Shown here piece after piece: positions 49,338 to 58,879 of a stretch of DNA of 64,000 nt; within the stretch, counting starts at the first letter, position 1, and every line of letters begins with the position of its first letter. The notes under the pieces were generated by a model. The model did not search any database, was not told the DNA's origin, and saw nothing but the letters and a program-made list of their open reading frames with translations. The DNA lies in NCBI RefSeq assembly GCF_021631985.1, contig NZ_CP070225.1:248001-312000 (forward strand). The letters are read 5' to 3'. This DNA comes from Sandaracinus amylolyticus (GTDB taxonomy: Bacteria; Myxococcota_A; Polyangia; Polyangiales; Sandaracinaceae). Position numbers and translations under genes: made by a program.

Positions 49338-52300
49338 TCAGCGCGCGATGCGATACCAGGCGCCGAGTGGATCTTCGTGGGTGCCGAAGAAGAGCAGCTC
49401 GCGGGCCGCGCGGTCGTAGCCCATCGCGAAGTCGCCGCTGGCGCCGTCGAAGATCATCCCGAGATACCGGGGCGTCGCGCCGCCCGGATCGGCGATGACG
49501 TGGATGTCGCCCGAGGTTCGGACGTACGCGTAGCGCGGCGTGGTGCCGGCATCCAGCTCGATGGCCAACGTGTTGTTCGTCGCGGTGCCGGTCGGGAAGC
49601 GCCAGACCAGCTCGGGTACCGCCGGGGAGTCGCCGAGATCACTGCGACGCACGCGCCACAGACCCCAGTACGACGCGCTCGTCTCGCCGGTCGCGCCGGC
49701 GAGGTAGAGCCAGGTCTCGTCGGCCGCGAGCCCGCGGATCTCGAACACGCTTCGATCGATGGTCCCCAGGCGCGCGGCGTTGCCGGGGGTCGTCGCCGAC
49801 CACGCGAACACTGCGGCGGAACGTGTCGCGGCGCTGGAGGAGCGGCGATCCACGGTGAAGAGCTGGGTGCCGTCGGTCGCGAGCGTGGACGTGGGCGCTT
49901 CCCATGCGCCGGTGGTCTCCCAGAAGACGGGTGACCAACGCGCGGTGGCGTCGGCGAGACGGAACAGGCGGGCCGCCGTGCTGGCCCCCGTGCCGCCGTT
50001 CGCGAGCGTGAAGAGCTGTTCGCCGATGGTCACGGTGCCGCTGCCCATCGTGCGCCCGTCGACGTCCTCCCGAAGGATCGAGGCGCCGGGCACGCGAGGG
50101 CCCTCGATGATCCCTGCGGTGCCGAAGTGCGTGTAGAAGCGCGTCGGGGTGGTCACGAGCCAGCCGTCTCCCGCGATCCCGGTGAACGACCAGGGCGTCC
50201 CGTAGAGCGACGGGCGATCCACGCCGCTGTGGGTCGCCGGCTCGAGGCCCACGCCGCCGTAGTCGATGGGCTCGATCGAGAGCGAAGTGATCGAGGGGCC
50301 CGTCGTCACCGCGACGCAGAGCCGCGTCCCGACCGGCGCGAAGCGATAGAGCGCCGTCGTGCTCGCATCGGTCGAGCAAGGTCCGGTCGCGGTCGGTGCG
50401 TCGACGAGAGCGATCGCGCCACCGGCGTCGGCACGCAGGTGCGTGAGCTCCTCCGTCGTCTCGAACGAGTACCAGGTGACGTTCTCGCTCGGAGCGAAGC
50501 ACGAAGGCGCGTCGTAGCGAGCCGCGTGCGTCGGCGTGATCGGGACGGTCGCGCCCGGCGTGATCGGGATCGCCGTCGCGCAGCTCGAGCCGGGCGCGGT
50601 CGGTGCGGGCAGCTCGCGGATCTCGACGCGTGCTCCGGTGAAGCCCGCGTTGAAGCTGCTGCGCCCGAGCCAGAGCGAGACCGGGCCCGCGGGCGCGCGC
50701 GCCGAGAAGCGTCGGCCGGTCGACGTCGGGATGGCGGCCTGGCAACCCGCGCGCACCGCGCCGGGCTCATCGGGACGGCAGCCACCCGCGACGACCTCGG
50801 CGTACGCGGTGCTCGCCGCCGGATGCACGAACACGTCGAGCACCGAGTCCTCGGCTTGCTTCTGGTACGTGAGCACGACGTCGTCCTGCACGATCGGGGC
50901 GCACGACATCGCCTGGTAGGCCGCGTTCGTGTTGCTGATGTCGGCAGACACGCCGCCCGACGCAGGCACCTCGAACACGTGCGGCGCGTCCGGCGCGCTC
51001 GGCGGCGTGTAGATCGCGCTCGACTGATCCCAGGGCTGGTCGCAGCTCTGACCCTCGACCGCGTCCGCGACCTCCTCGATGGCGACGCGGATGTCGGTGG
51101 CGCTGCCGGTTTCCGTGGAGACCCAGACGTAGTAGTCGCCCGCGGGCACGTCGAGGACCATGTCCCAGTTGTAATTGTCGGTCGCACAGCGCAGCCGCGC
51201 GGCGGCGGCGAGCGGGTCGCGCGGGTTGCACACGCCGTGGAAGACCTCGACGTTGGCGCCGTTCGAGCCGACGAACGTGCGGATGCGGAGCGCGCGCCCG
51301 TTGCCCGACGGATCTCCGGTCGCCGGGGTCGTCTTGCGCACGAGGATCACCGCGTCGGTCTCCGCGACGCCGTCGGCGTCGCAGTACGCGCTGCCGCTGT
51401 AGCGCGTGCGCTGGGCCCGCGTGACCACGAATCCGTTGAGGCCCGCGCCGTTTCCGGCGGGAAGCGGCGCCGCGAGCTCCATCAGCAGCGGCTCGTCGCA
51501 GGACGCACCGGTGGGCCGCGCGATCGAGAAGTCGAGCACGCCGTCAGCGAGGTACGCGTGATCGATCGAGACCGTCGAGCCACTGCGGTCGCGCAGCGCG
51601 CGCACGTCGAGGTGATGGGTGCGTCCCTGCACGAATGCGGTGCCCGGCAGGACCAGCACGGTGCCCCCCGCTTCCCAGACGCCGGTCAGCGTCGTGGTCG
51701 CGCCGCTGCTGTCGGTCTGCGTGACGTCGGCGAAGTCGGTGTCCATCGCCTCCGAGAACGCGAGGCGGACCTCCTGCATCGGGATCGGCACGTTCATCGC
51801 GCCCTCGACGGGCGTGCTGGCGACGACGTAGGGGATGAACGCGTCCGAGCCGGTCACGAAGTCGAGGTGACCGTCGTGGAGGTACGGCTCGGCGGCGACG
51901 GCGTTGCCCGCCGCGTCGCGCAGCGTGCCCAGATCGAGCGTGTGCGGCGCGGCGAGCGCGAGCGCACCGCGGACGTCGACGTGCGCCGTGCGCTGGTCGA
52001 CCCACGTGATCGGGCGCGAGGTGACGGTGCCGCCCGCGTCGAGCGGCACGTTCGCGGCGCGGGTGTCCATCGCCTCGTCGAATTGGATCTCGATCACACC
52101 GCCGAGGTCGGTCGACGAGACGTCGACCTGGCCCTCGTTCGGGCTCGACGCCACGACCTGCGGCGCTTCGTCGTCGGCGCGCGTCGTGAAGTCGATCTCG
52201 GAATCACCGAGCATCACGGTGCCGTCGAGCGGCGTGCCTGCGCGATCACGGAAGCCCTCGAGCACCACGCGATACGCGGTCGCGTTCGCGAGGCCCTCGA

Positions 52301-52970
52301 TCGCATAGGTCACTGCGTCGGCGCTCCACGACGGGCGCGACGCATCGATCGAGCCCGCGCCGCCCTCGAGCCGCACCGTTCCGGCGCCCTGGTCCATGGG
52401 CTCGCTGAACCGGATGCGGAGCGACGCGGTGCGGGCCGAGACGTCGTTCGCGCCTTCCGCAGGCGTCGTGCTCACCACGGTCGGCGACTCGTCGTCGATC
52501 GTGCTGAAACGAAGGACGAAGGGGCGCTCGAGCGCGTTGCCGGCGCGGTCCGCGAAGTCGTCGGAGAGCCGGATCTCGATCTCGGCCTCGGCCGGCCACG
52601 CCGCGGCAGGCGCGATCGTCAGCTCGTCGCCGTCGAGCTCGATCATCGCGTCGTCGACGTGGACGCCGTCGGCGCGCACCTGCATCGTGCCGCCCGCGCG
52701 CATCGCCTCGGAGAAGCGCACGACCACGGCGGTGCCGCGCGCGATGTCGGTGGCGCCCTCGACCGGCATGGTGCCGATCACGCGCGGCGCCTCGAGGTCG
52801 GGCGGCGCGCCGCCGTCGCTTCCGGAATCGATCGGCAGCGGGCCGCCATCGGCGGGCGCGGCGCCGTCGTCGTCGCCGCAGCCCGCGAGCGTGAGGAGGA
52901 CCGAGACGAGGGCGCACGTCGCGCGTGCGGTCGCGGAACGGAGCAGGGTGTGATGGGACATCGAAGTCAT
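49338..52970 (-). CDS. Large Ig-like (Big_5) lipoprotein, paralogue 1
   Basis: A 1210-residue exported lipoprotein: lipobox LTLAGCGDDDG, an Asp-rich spacer, four Big_5-type Ig repeats of about 105 residues, each ending in FSEAMD-like phrases (residues 55-490), then repeats of a Cys-containing beta-sandwich (GESC/GSSCATAI... TWYSF patterns) and a C-terminal propeller-like region with conserved LFRLAD and ELLFFGTHED. Big_5 Ig repeats act as spacers in cell-surface proteins. Likely an outer-surface lipoprotein. It is followed by the BON gene and preceded, 3 bp away, by paralogue 2. An alternative ATG is at 52961. Confidence 0.8.
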   Translation of the reverse strand: MTSMSHHTLLRSATARATCALVSVLLTLAGCGDDDGAAPADGGPLPIDSGSDGGAPPDLEAPRVIGTMPVEGATDIARGTAVVVRFSEAMRAGGTMQVRADGVHVDDAMIELDGDELTIAPAAAWPAEAEIEIRLSDDFADRAGNALERPFVLRFSTIDDESPTVVSTTPAEGANDVSARTASLRIRFSEPMDQGAGTVRLEGGAGSIDASRPSWSADAVTYAIEGLANATAYRVVLEGFRDRAGTPLDGTVMLGDSEIDFTTRADDEAPQVVASSPNEGQVDVSSTDLGGVIEIQFDEAMDTRAANVPLDAGGTVTSRPITWVDQRTAHVDVRGALALAAPHTLDLGTLRDAAGNAVAAEPYLHDGHLDFVTGSDAFIPYVVASTPVEGAMNVPIPMQEVRLAFSEAMDTDFADVTQTDSSGATTTLTGVWEAGGTVLVLPGTAFVQGRTHHLDVRALRDRSGSTVSIDHAYLADGVLDFSIARPTGASCDEPLLMELAAPLPAGNGAGLNGFVVTRAQRTRYSGSAYCDADGVAETDAVILVRKTTPATGDPSGNGRALRIRTFVGSNGANVEVFHGVCNPRDPLAAAARLRCATDNYNWDMVLDVPAGDYYVWVSTETGSATDIRVAIEEVADAVEGQSCDQPWDQSSAIYTPPSAPDAPHVFEVPASGGVSADISNTNAAYQAMSCAPIVQDDVVLTYQKQAEDSVLDVFVHPAASTAYAEVVAGGCRPDEPGAVRAGCQAAIPTSTGRRFSARAPAGPVSLWLGRSSFNAGFTGARVEIRELPAPTAPGSSCATAIPITPGATVPITPTHAARYDAPSCFAPSENVTWYSFETTEELTHLRADAGGAIALVDAPTATGPCSTDASTTALYRFAPVGTRLCVAVTTGPSITSLSIEPIDYGGVGLEPATHSGVDRPSLYGTPWSFTGIAGDGWLVTTPTRFYTHFGTAGIIEGPRVPGASILREDVDGRTMGSGTVTIGEQLFTLANGGTGASTAARLFRLADATARWSPVFWETTGAWEAPTSTLATDGTQLFTVDRRSSSAATRSAAVFAWSATTPGNAARLGTIDRSVFEIRGLAADETWLYLAGATGETSASYWGLWRVRRSDLGDSPAVPELVWRFPTGTATNNTLAIELDAGTTPRYAYVRTSGDIHVIADPGGATPRYLGMIFDGASGDFAMGYDRAARELLFFGTHEDPLGAWYRIAR

Positions 52971-52973
52971 TCC

Positions 52974-55900
52974 TCAGCGCACCTCGACGAACGTGCCGTC
53001 GGTGCTCGTCTCGGTCTCGAACATGAAGAGCGCGGGGATCGCGGGGTCGATCGCGAGGCCGTGATCGCTGCTCCGTCCGCGGAGGATCACCGGCCCGGCG
53101 TAGATCGGCGTGGGGCTCGACGCGTCCCACACGGCGTAGATGCCGCCCTGCGTCGACGTCGTGCGGAAGTAGAGGACGTCGCGCGTCTCGTCGTAGGCCA
53201 TCGAGCCGTTCGACGAGCTGAACGAGAGACCGGCGGCGAGCGCGATGGGCTGCGGCGGTGCGCTCAGGTTCGCGCGCGGGATGCGGTACACCGTCCGGCC
53301 CGCGTCGCCGTTGCCGATGACGAAGACCCAGCTCGCGTTCGCGGCGATGGCGACGACGTCGCGGATCGCAGCGTTCTCACCGGGGCGCAGCACGGCCTCC
53401 GAGGTGGTCGTCGAGGCCGTGTAGAAGATGGTGGGAACCGTCGTCGTGCCGGCGCTCGCGAGGATGAAGCGGTTCTCGCCGGAGATGAGCGCCATCGCGC
53501 GGATCACCGCGGTCGTGTAGAGCGAACCGGTGTCCCACGGGGTGCCGGCGGCGGTCACGCCACCGCCCGTGTCCACGAGACGGAAGAGACGCCCCGGGCG
53601 ATTGGTCTCCTCGACCGAGAAGACGGTCTCGCCGACCGATACGCCCGCGTTGCCGATCGCGAAGCGATCGACGGGGACACGGCTCGCGTTGTCCATGCCG
53701 ACGCGCGGGGCGGCGATCAGCGCCGCAGAGGTCGTGCCCGGGTTGATCCCGAGGTAGAGCTGGCTCGGCGTCACCGAGAGCCATGCCTCGCTCGTGATCG
53801 AGATTCCGACGCCTGCGTCGTCGACCGGGCGATTGATCGCGAGATCGGTCGCGTTCCCGGTGAGGCCGCGCCAGTCCAGGCTCTGCACCGAGAGCGCGCT
53901 GATCGCGCTCCCGGAGGGCACCGCGATGCACACGTCCGTGCCGACCGGCGCGCGGCGGGGCAGCGGGACGCCCGTGAGGTCCGTGGGGCACACGAGCGTG
54001 TCGCCGCTCGTCGGGTCGACCACCGCGACGGGCGCGACGCCGGTCGCGCCGACCAGGCTGACCTCGTGCGTGCTCGTGAAGCGGTACCAGGTCACCGGAC
54101 CGCTCGAGATGCAGCTCGGCGGGAAGTAGCGCGTCGTCGCGGCGGGCGTGACCGGCGTCGTCATCCCGGGCGTCAGCCGGATCGCGGTGCCGCACGTCTC
54201 GCCGGGCTGGGGCTCGACCTCGCGGACGACGATGTCGGCGCGCGGGATCGCGGCATCGGGGTTCGCCGAGGCGACCCAGATCCACGTGGGGCCGGCGGGC
54301 ACGTCGAGCTGGAAGCTGCGCGGCGACGTCGTGCGCGACGTGCACTGGAGCACGCCGCTCGCCGAGCCTCCCGCGCACTCCGAGCGCGCTTCGACGTACA
54401 CGCCGTGGCGATCGAGGAGCGTGTCCATCGGGAAGGGCTCGATCGACACGTCGAGGAACGAGGTCGCGCTCTCCTTGTCGGCGCGGATGACCACGTCGGG
54501 CCCGTGCGTCGTCGTGCAGGTGATCGCGCCGTCACCGCGCGTCGACGTGCCGTAGTCGGACGAAGTGCCGGCGTTGTGCTCGATGTGCCAGCGGTCCGCG
54601 CCGTCGTCCGTCGTGTGGTTGGGCGACGCTGCGGTGTACGGCGCGCTGCACGACTCGCCCTGCGGCACCGCGTCGACCTCTTCGACGCGGATCGTCGCGC
54701 CCACGAAGGTGCCCGAGCAGCTCGAGCCCGAGCACGAGTACGCGGTCTCGTTCGAGACCCAGAGGTAGTAAGTGCCCGCGGGCCCGTCGAGGTACTGCTC
54801 CCACTGCAGGCTCGCTGCGAGGCAGGCGAGCCGCGTGGGCGTGGTGCCGCCCGGCGCCGCGGGATCGCACCCGCCCGAGAGCACTTCGAGCTGCACGCCG
54901 TTGAACTCGTCGGCGCTCGTCGCGGTGATCCGGAGCGCGCGGCCTCCGCTCGCGACGTCGGGAGTCGTCTTCACGATCTCGATGACGCCGTCGAGCACGG
55001 GGGTGTTGACGCGACACGAGGGGTGACCGTTCGCGGTGCGGAACGCACCGCCCTCGAGCGTCCACACGAGCGCGTCGCCGTCACGGCTCGCCTCGGCGCT
55101 CGTCAGCGGGTCTGCGCAGTCCTCTCCGGTCGGCGCGCCGGTGCGGAAGTCGAGCTTCGTGTCGACGAGGTACGGATGCGAGGGCGGAATCGCGTTGCCG
55201 CTGAGATCCGTGCTCGCGCCGAAATGGACCTCGTACGCGGTGCTGGGCACGAGCGGCGCGTCGAGGGTCATCGTCGCGCGGGTTCCGGCGGCGTTCCACG
55301 TCGCGGTGAGCTCGCGGACGTCCGTGCCTCCCCGCAGGTCGAACCGAGTGAGCGTCGTGTCCATCGCCTCCGAGAAGAGGACGTCGACGGTCGCGGTGCG
55401 CGGGGAGACGACGCCGCCCTCGACCGGCGTCGTGAACACGACGAAGGGCAGCGCCTCGTCAGCCGCGCTCGTCGTGAACGCGAGCACGCCGTCCGCGAGG
55501 CCCACGGCGCCGTCGAGCGCGTTGCCAGCGCGATCGCGCAGCGCGCGCAGGTCGAGCCGGTGCGTCGCGTCGATCGTCAGACGCCCGCTCACCGCGAAGG
55601 TCAGCGTCGTGCCGTCGGCGCTCCAGTTGCCGGTCAGCGTCTGCGTGGCGGTGCCGTCGTCGAGCATCGCGGTGCGCGCCGACGTGTCCATCGGCTCACT
55701 GAGCTGCAGTGTGATCGTGCGCAGGAGGGCGATGTCGACGTCGCCCTGCTGGTGCGTGGGGTTCGAGTCGACGAGCGTGGGCGCGATCTCGTCCGCCGCC
55801 GTCGTGAAGTCGATCGCTCCGTCGGCGAGCACCGGCGCGCCGTCGAGCGCGTTGCCGGTCACGTCCTCGAAGCCCTCGAGCTGCACGCGGTAGGCGGCGT

Positions 55901-56591
55901 CCTGATCGAGGCCGGCGATCGCGACGCTCAGCTCGCTCGGGCTCGCCCACGTGCGCGCGCCGATCGCGCCCGCTCCACCTGCGATCCGCAGCACGCCGAG
56001 GTGCGGGTTCATCGGCTCGCTGAAGCGGATCGTGATCGCGGCGAGCGTGGGATCGATCCCGGTCGCGCCCTCGGCGGGCGCCGTCTCGAGGACCGAAGGC
56101 GCGGCCGCGTCGGTGGTCTCGAAGACGAACGCGTAGGGCTCGGCGAGCGCGTTGCCCGCGACGTCGCGGAAACCCTCGGCGCGGATCGCGACCTGCGAGC
56201 CGCTCGGCCACGACGTGGCGGGCGCGACGCGTACGACGTCGCTCGCGTCATCCCAGGCGGGCGCGGCCAGCGCGATCACGACGTCGCCGACCGCCGCGGT
56301 GATGGTGCCCGCGGTCTCGTCCATCGGCTCGCTGAAACGGAGCTCGACTTCGGCGCCCACGGCGACCAGCGTCTCGCCATTGCGCGGGCGGGTGGAGGTG
56401 ACGCGAGGCGCCTCGCGCTCCGGTCCCGCGTCGCTGCCCGCGTCGATCGTCGGGCTGGCGTCCACCTCGGACGGCCCCGCGTCGTCGCGCGGGATGGTCG
56501 TGTCGTCGTCTCCGCACGCGCTCGCCATCAAGGCGCACGTCGCCGCGAGCGTCGCGAGCGCGCGACGCCGAGCCCACACCGGGTTCCTCAT
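52974..56591 (-). CDS. Large Ig-like (Big_5) lipoprotein, paralogue 2
   Basis: A 1205-residue lipoprotein of the same plan as the genes at 49338 and 61095: signal with lipobox LMASACGDDD, Asp/Ser-rich spacer, four Big_5 repeats (residues 65-480), Cys-containing beta-sandwich repeats and a propeller-like end. The ATG at 56591 has GGAG at 5-nt spacing and gives the signal peptide; longer upstream readings are shadow. Only 3 bp separate it from paralogue 1. The neighbouring 56592-56843 gap holds no gene I can support. Confidence 0.8.
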   Translation of the reverse strand: MRNPVWARRRALATLAATCALMASACGDDDTTIPRDDAGPSEVDASPTIDAGSDAGPEREAPRVTSTRPRNGETLVAVGAEVELRFSEPMDETAGTITAAVGDVVIALAAPAWDDASDVVRVAPATSWPSGSQVAIRAEGFRDVAGNALAEPYAFVFETTDAAAPSVLETAPAEGATGIDPTLAAITIRFSEPMNPHLGVLRIAGGAGAIGARTWASPSELSVAIAGLDQDAAYRVQLEGFEDVTGNALDGAPVLADGAIDFTTAADEIAPTLVDSNPTHQQGDVDIALLRTITLQLSEPMDTSARTAMLDDGTATQTLTGNWSADGTTLTFAVSGRLTIDATHRLDLRALRDRAGNALDGAVGLADGVLAFTTSAADEALPFVVFTTPVEGGVVSPRTATVDVLFSEAMDTTLTRFDLRGGTDVRELTATWNAAGTRATMTLDAPLVPSTAYEVHFGASTDLSGNAIPPSHPYLVDTKLDFRTGAPTGEDCADPLTSAEASRDGDALVWTLEGGAFRTANGHPSCRVNTPVLDGVIEIVKTTPDVASGGRALRITATSADEFNGVQLEVLSGGCDPAAPGGTTPTRLACLAASLQWEQYLDGPAGTYYLWVSNETAYSCSGSSCSGTFVGATIRVEEVDAVPQGESCSAPYTAASPNHTTDDGADRWHIEHNAGTSSDYGTSTRGDGAITCTTTHGPDVVIRADKESATSFLDVSIEPFPMDTLLDRHGVYVEARSECAGGSASGVLQCTSRTTSPRSFQLDVPAGPTWIWVASANPDAAIPRADIVVREVEPQPGETCGTAIRLTPGMTTPVTPAATTRYFPPSCISSGPVTWYRFTSTHEVSLVGATGVAPVAVVDPTSGDTLVCPTDLTGVPLPRRAPVGTDVCIAVPSGSAISALSVQSLDWRGLTGNATDLAINRPVDDAGVGISITSEAWLSVTPSQLYLGINPGTTSAALIAAPRVGMDNASRVPVDRFAIGNAGVSVGETVFSVEETNRPGRLFRLVDTGGGVTAAGTPWDTGSLYTTAVIRAMALISGENRFILASAGTTTVPTIFYTASTTTSEAVLRPGENAAIRDVVAIAANASWVFVIGNGDAGRTVYRIPRANLSAPPQPIALAAGLSFSSSNGSMAYDETRDVLYFRTTSTQGGIYAVWDASSPTPIYAGPVILRGRSSDHGLAIDPAIPALFMFETETSTDGTFVEVR

Positions 56592-56843
56592 GCTCACTCC
56601 ACCGGCGCGCTGCGCGCGCACCGAGCCATCGTCTGCAGCGGTGGATGTCGATCCCGCCTTCGGCTCAGGCACGTCGCAGATCGGCTCGTGCGGTCGTGAG
56701 TGTCCGCACGTAAGTCGTGACGGAGCACGGATGCACACCGGAGTGCGACGACCGACGCGCGCGTGCGCTCGTGTGCATGACGGAACGCGAGCGCGCCGCC
56801 GGCGCGAGGCCGACGGCGCGCGTGCGTCGATCGAACGCCGTGA

Positions 56844-58844
56844 TCAGCCGAAGATCGGCGGCTCGATCGTGGGCGGCACGAGGAAGTAGACGGTGCGCGA
56901 GTCGAGGATCGACCCGTCGCCACGCACCGTGACGCGCGCGCGGAACACGAGCGGACGGTCGCGGGCCTCGATGCGATCGTTGTCGCGCGCGACGACGTCC
57001 CAGCACACCGGGGTTCCGGGCATGAGCGAAGGATACGAGTCGCGGAACCCGTCGCCGTCGGTGTCGGCGGTCGAGTCGACGATCGTGCAGCCGCCGCCGC
57101 CGCTCGCGTTCACTTCGATGCGATCGACGAACTGAAGCGCGTCTCCGTCGTCTCCGTCGACCTCCGCCGACTCGATCGCCACGAAGATCGGGCGATTGCG
57201 GGCGATGTTCCGGATCGCGTCACTGACCGCGGCGGTGACCGCGGCCTCGCTGCCCTGCACGTAGAGCGGGGCGCCCGAGGCATCGAGTGAGTTCGACGCG
57301 CGCGCGATCGCCTCGAGGTGCATGCGGGGCGATGCGCTCGCATCCGCGTCGACACCGACGAAGAGGATCTCCTCGGCGCGAAGGCGCGTGCCCGCCGCGA
57401 CCGCGGTGTTGACCGGACAGCTGCCGCACTGGTTGGTCTCGTCGGTGATCGTGACGAGCATGCGGACCGCATCGCGGCGGAACGCGGGGCAGCCGATGCC
57501 GCCGGGCGTGCACTCCGCGCCGCTGCACGCGGTGGGATCGGCCACGCACGCGACGCTCTCGAAGAGCGACTCGTCGGCGCCGCCGCCGTTCGCCGACGTC
57601 GGGATGCGCATGCGCGTCATCGCGGGGTCGGGCTGGAGCTGCAGCAGGTTGCGGTAGCTCGACGGGTTGCCCGAGTAGACGCCGACGCCGGTCCAGATGT
57701 CGGCGATGCAGCCGGTGATCTCGGGATCCTCGATGCAGCGTCCGGCGGCGCTGCACACGTAGGGCGCGGCGCAGCCGATGTCGCCCGCGCACGACGCGCC
57801 CGACTCCGCGCACGTGAGCTCGTCGATGATGGTCTCGACGGCGCCGCGCATCGACGCGATCTCGGTGCTCATCGAGCCCGTCGTGTCGAACTGGAAGTAG
57901 ACGTCGGCGTACTGGATGTTCGTGCGGAAGAGCAGCGTGTCGCGCGCCGGCTCCGCCGCCTCCTGGTAGGGCATCACGAACACGAAGTCGCCGCGGGTGC
58001 GCGGGCTCTCCGCGATGTTGTTGGGATCCGTGCCCGCGCCGACCTCGATCAGGTCCGAAACGCCGTCACCGTCGCTGTCGGGCTCGAGACGATCGGTGCC
58101 CTCTTCGAGCTCGATGCCGTCGGGGAGGCCGTCGTTGTCGGCGTCGCGATCGCGGAAGTCGGCGATGCCGTCCTCGTCGGTGTCGATCGGCACGGTGCGC
58201 ACGTCGGCATCGCCCGCCTCGTCGGCGTCGACGACTCCGTCGTCGTCCGCGTCGAGATCCCACCAGTCGGGCGTGCCGTCTCCGTCGGAGTCGAAGCCGA
58301 ACTCGTGTCCGTCGAGGATCGCGTCGCCGTCGGCGTCGACGTCGCGGAAGTCGGGCGCGCCGTCGTCGTCGTGATCGGCAGGGAAGTCGGTGCGGTCGCC
58401 GAGCTCGCGCTCGTCGGTCACGCCGTCGTTGTCGTCGTCGAGATCGGCGGCGTCGTGCGTGCCGTCCTCGTCGAAGTCCTCCGTGCCCTCGCGCGCGTCG
58501 GGGATGCCGTTGTCGTCACTGTCGAGGTCGCGGAAGTCCGCGATGCCGTCGCCGTCGGAGTCGCGCGGGCCGGTCGTGAGCACGCCGTCTCCCGCCTCGA
58601 GCGAGTCGGGTAGGCCGTCGTTGTCGCTGTCGGCGTCCTCGAAGTCCGGCGTGCCGTCACCGTCGGTGTCGACGCGCAGGAGGGCTTGTTCGTCGGCGTC
58701 GGCGATCGTGTCGCCGTCGGTGTCGCGGCTGAAGTCGGTGCCGCCGTCGTCGCTCGCGGGAGGAGCGCCGTCGTCACACGCGACGAAAGGGAGCGCCAGC
58801 GCGCACACCAGCGCGAGGCGGAGAAGGAGCGAGAGCGTTCTCAT
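56844..58844 (-). CDS. Lipoprotein with calcium-type Asp repeat and VWA-like domain
   Basis: A 666-residue protein with lipobox LPFVACDDG. Residues about 45-290 are an almost unbroken array of DxDxDGxxD calcium-binding loops (thrombospondin type 3-like), more than fifteen of them. Residues 290-560 include FDTTGSMSTEIASM, a von Willebrand A/MIDAS-like DxSxS-type motif (DTTGSM) and a Cys-rich inserted region, so it may be a metal-dependent adhesion domain. The C-terminus is beta-rich. Likely calcium-rigidified surface adhesin. Confidence 0.78.
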   Translation of the reverse strand: MRTLSLLLRLALVCALALPFVACDDGAPPASDDGGTDFSRDTDGDTIADADEQALLRVDTDGDGTPDFEDADSDNDGLPDSLEAGDGVLTTGPRDSDGDGIADFRDLDSDDNGIPDAREGTEDFDEDGTHDAADLDDDNDGVTDERELGDRTDFPADHDDDGAPDFRDVDADGDAILDGHEFGFDSDGDGTPDWWDLDADDDGVVDADEAGDADVRTVPIDTDEDGIADFRDRDADNDGLPDGIELEEGTDRLEPDSDGDGVSDLIEVGAGTDPNNIAESPRTRGDFVFVMPYQEAAEPARDTLLFRTNIQYADVYFQFDTTGSMSTEIASMRGAVETIIDELTCAESGASCAGDIGCAAPYVCSAAGRCIEDPEITGCIADIWTGVGVYSGNPSSYRNLLQLQPDPAMTRMRIPTSANGGGADESLFESVACVADPTACSGAECTPGGIGCPAFRRDAVRMLVTITDETNQCGSCPVNTAVAAGTRLRAEEILFVGVDADASASPRMHLEAIARASNSLDASGAPLYVQGSEAAVTAAVSDAIRNIARNRPIFVAIESAEVDGDDGDALQFVDRIEVNASGGGGCTIVDSTADTDGDGFRDSYPSLMPGTPVCWDVVARDNDRIEARDRPLVFRARVTVRGDGSILDSRTVYFLVPPTIEPPIFG

Positions 58845-58879
58845 CGGAGACCTCGAGCAGCTCGGGAAGAAGCGAGGGA

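Noticed and set aside
50127-56699. A 2190-residue open plus-strand frame across two lipoprotein genes.
   Set aside because: Composition is typical antisense shadow; the minus strand here has signal peptides, lipoboxes and regular Ig repeats.
58000-58760. The Asp-codon-rich stretch as a microsatellite or non-coding repeat.
   Set aside because: It keeps one frame and encodes regular DxDxDG calcium-type loops with varied codons, so it is a protein repeat.
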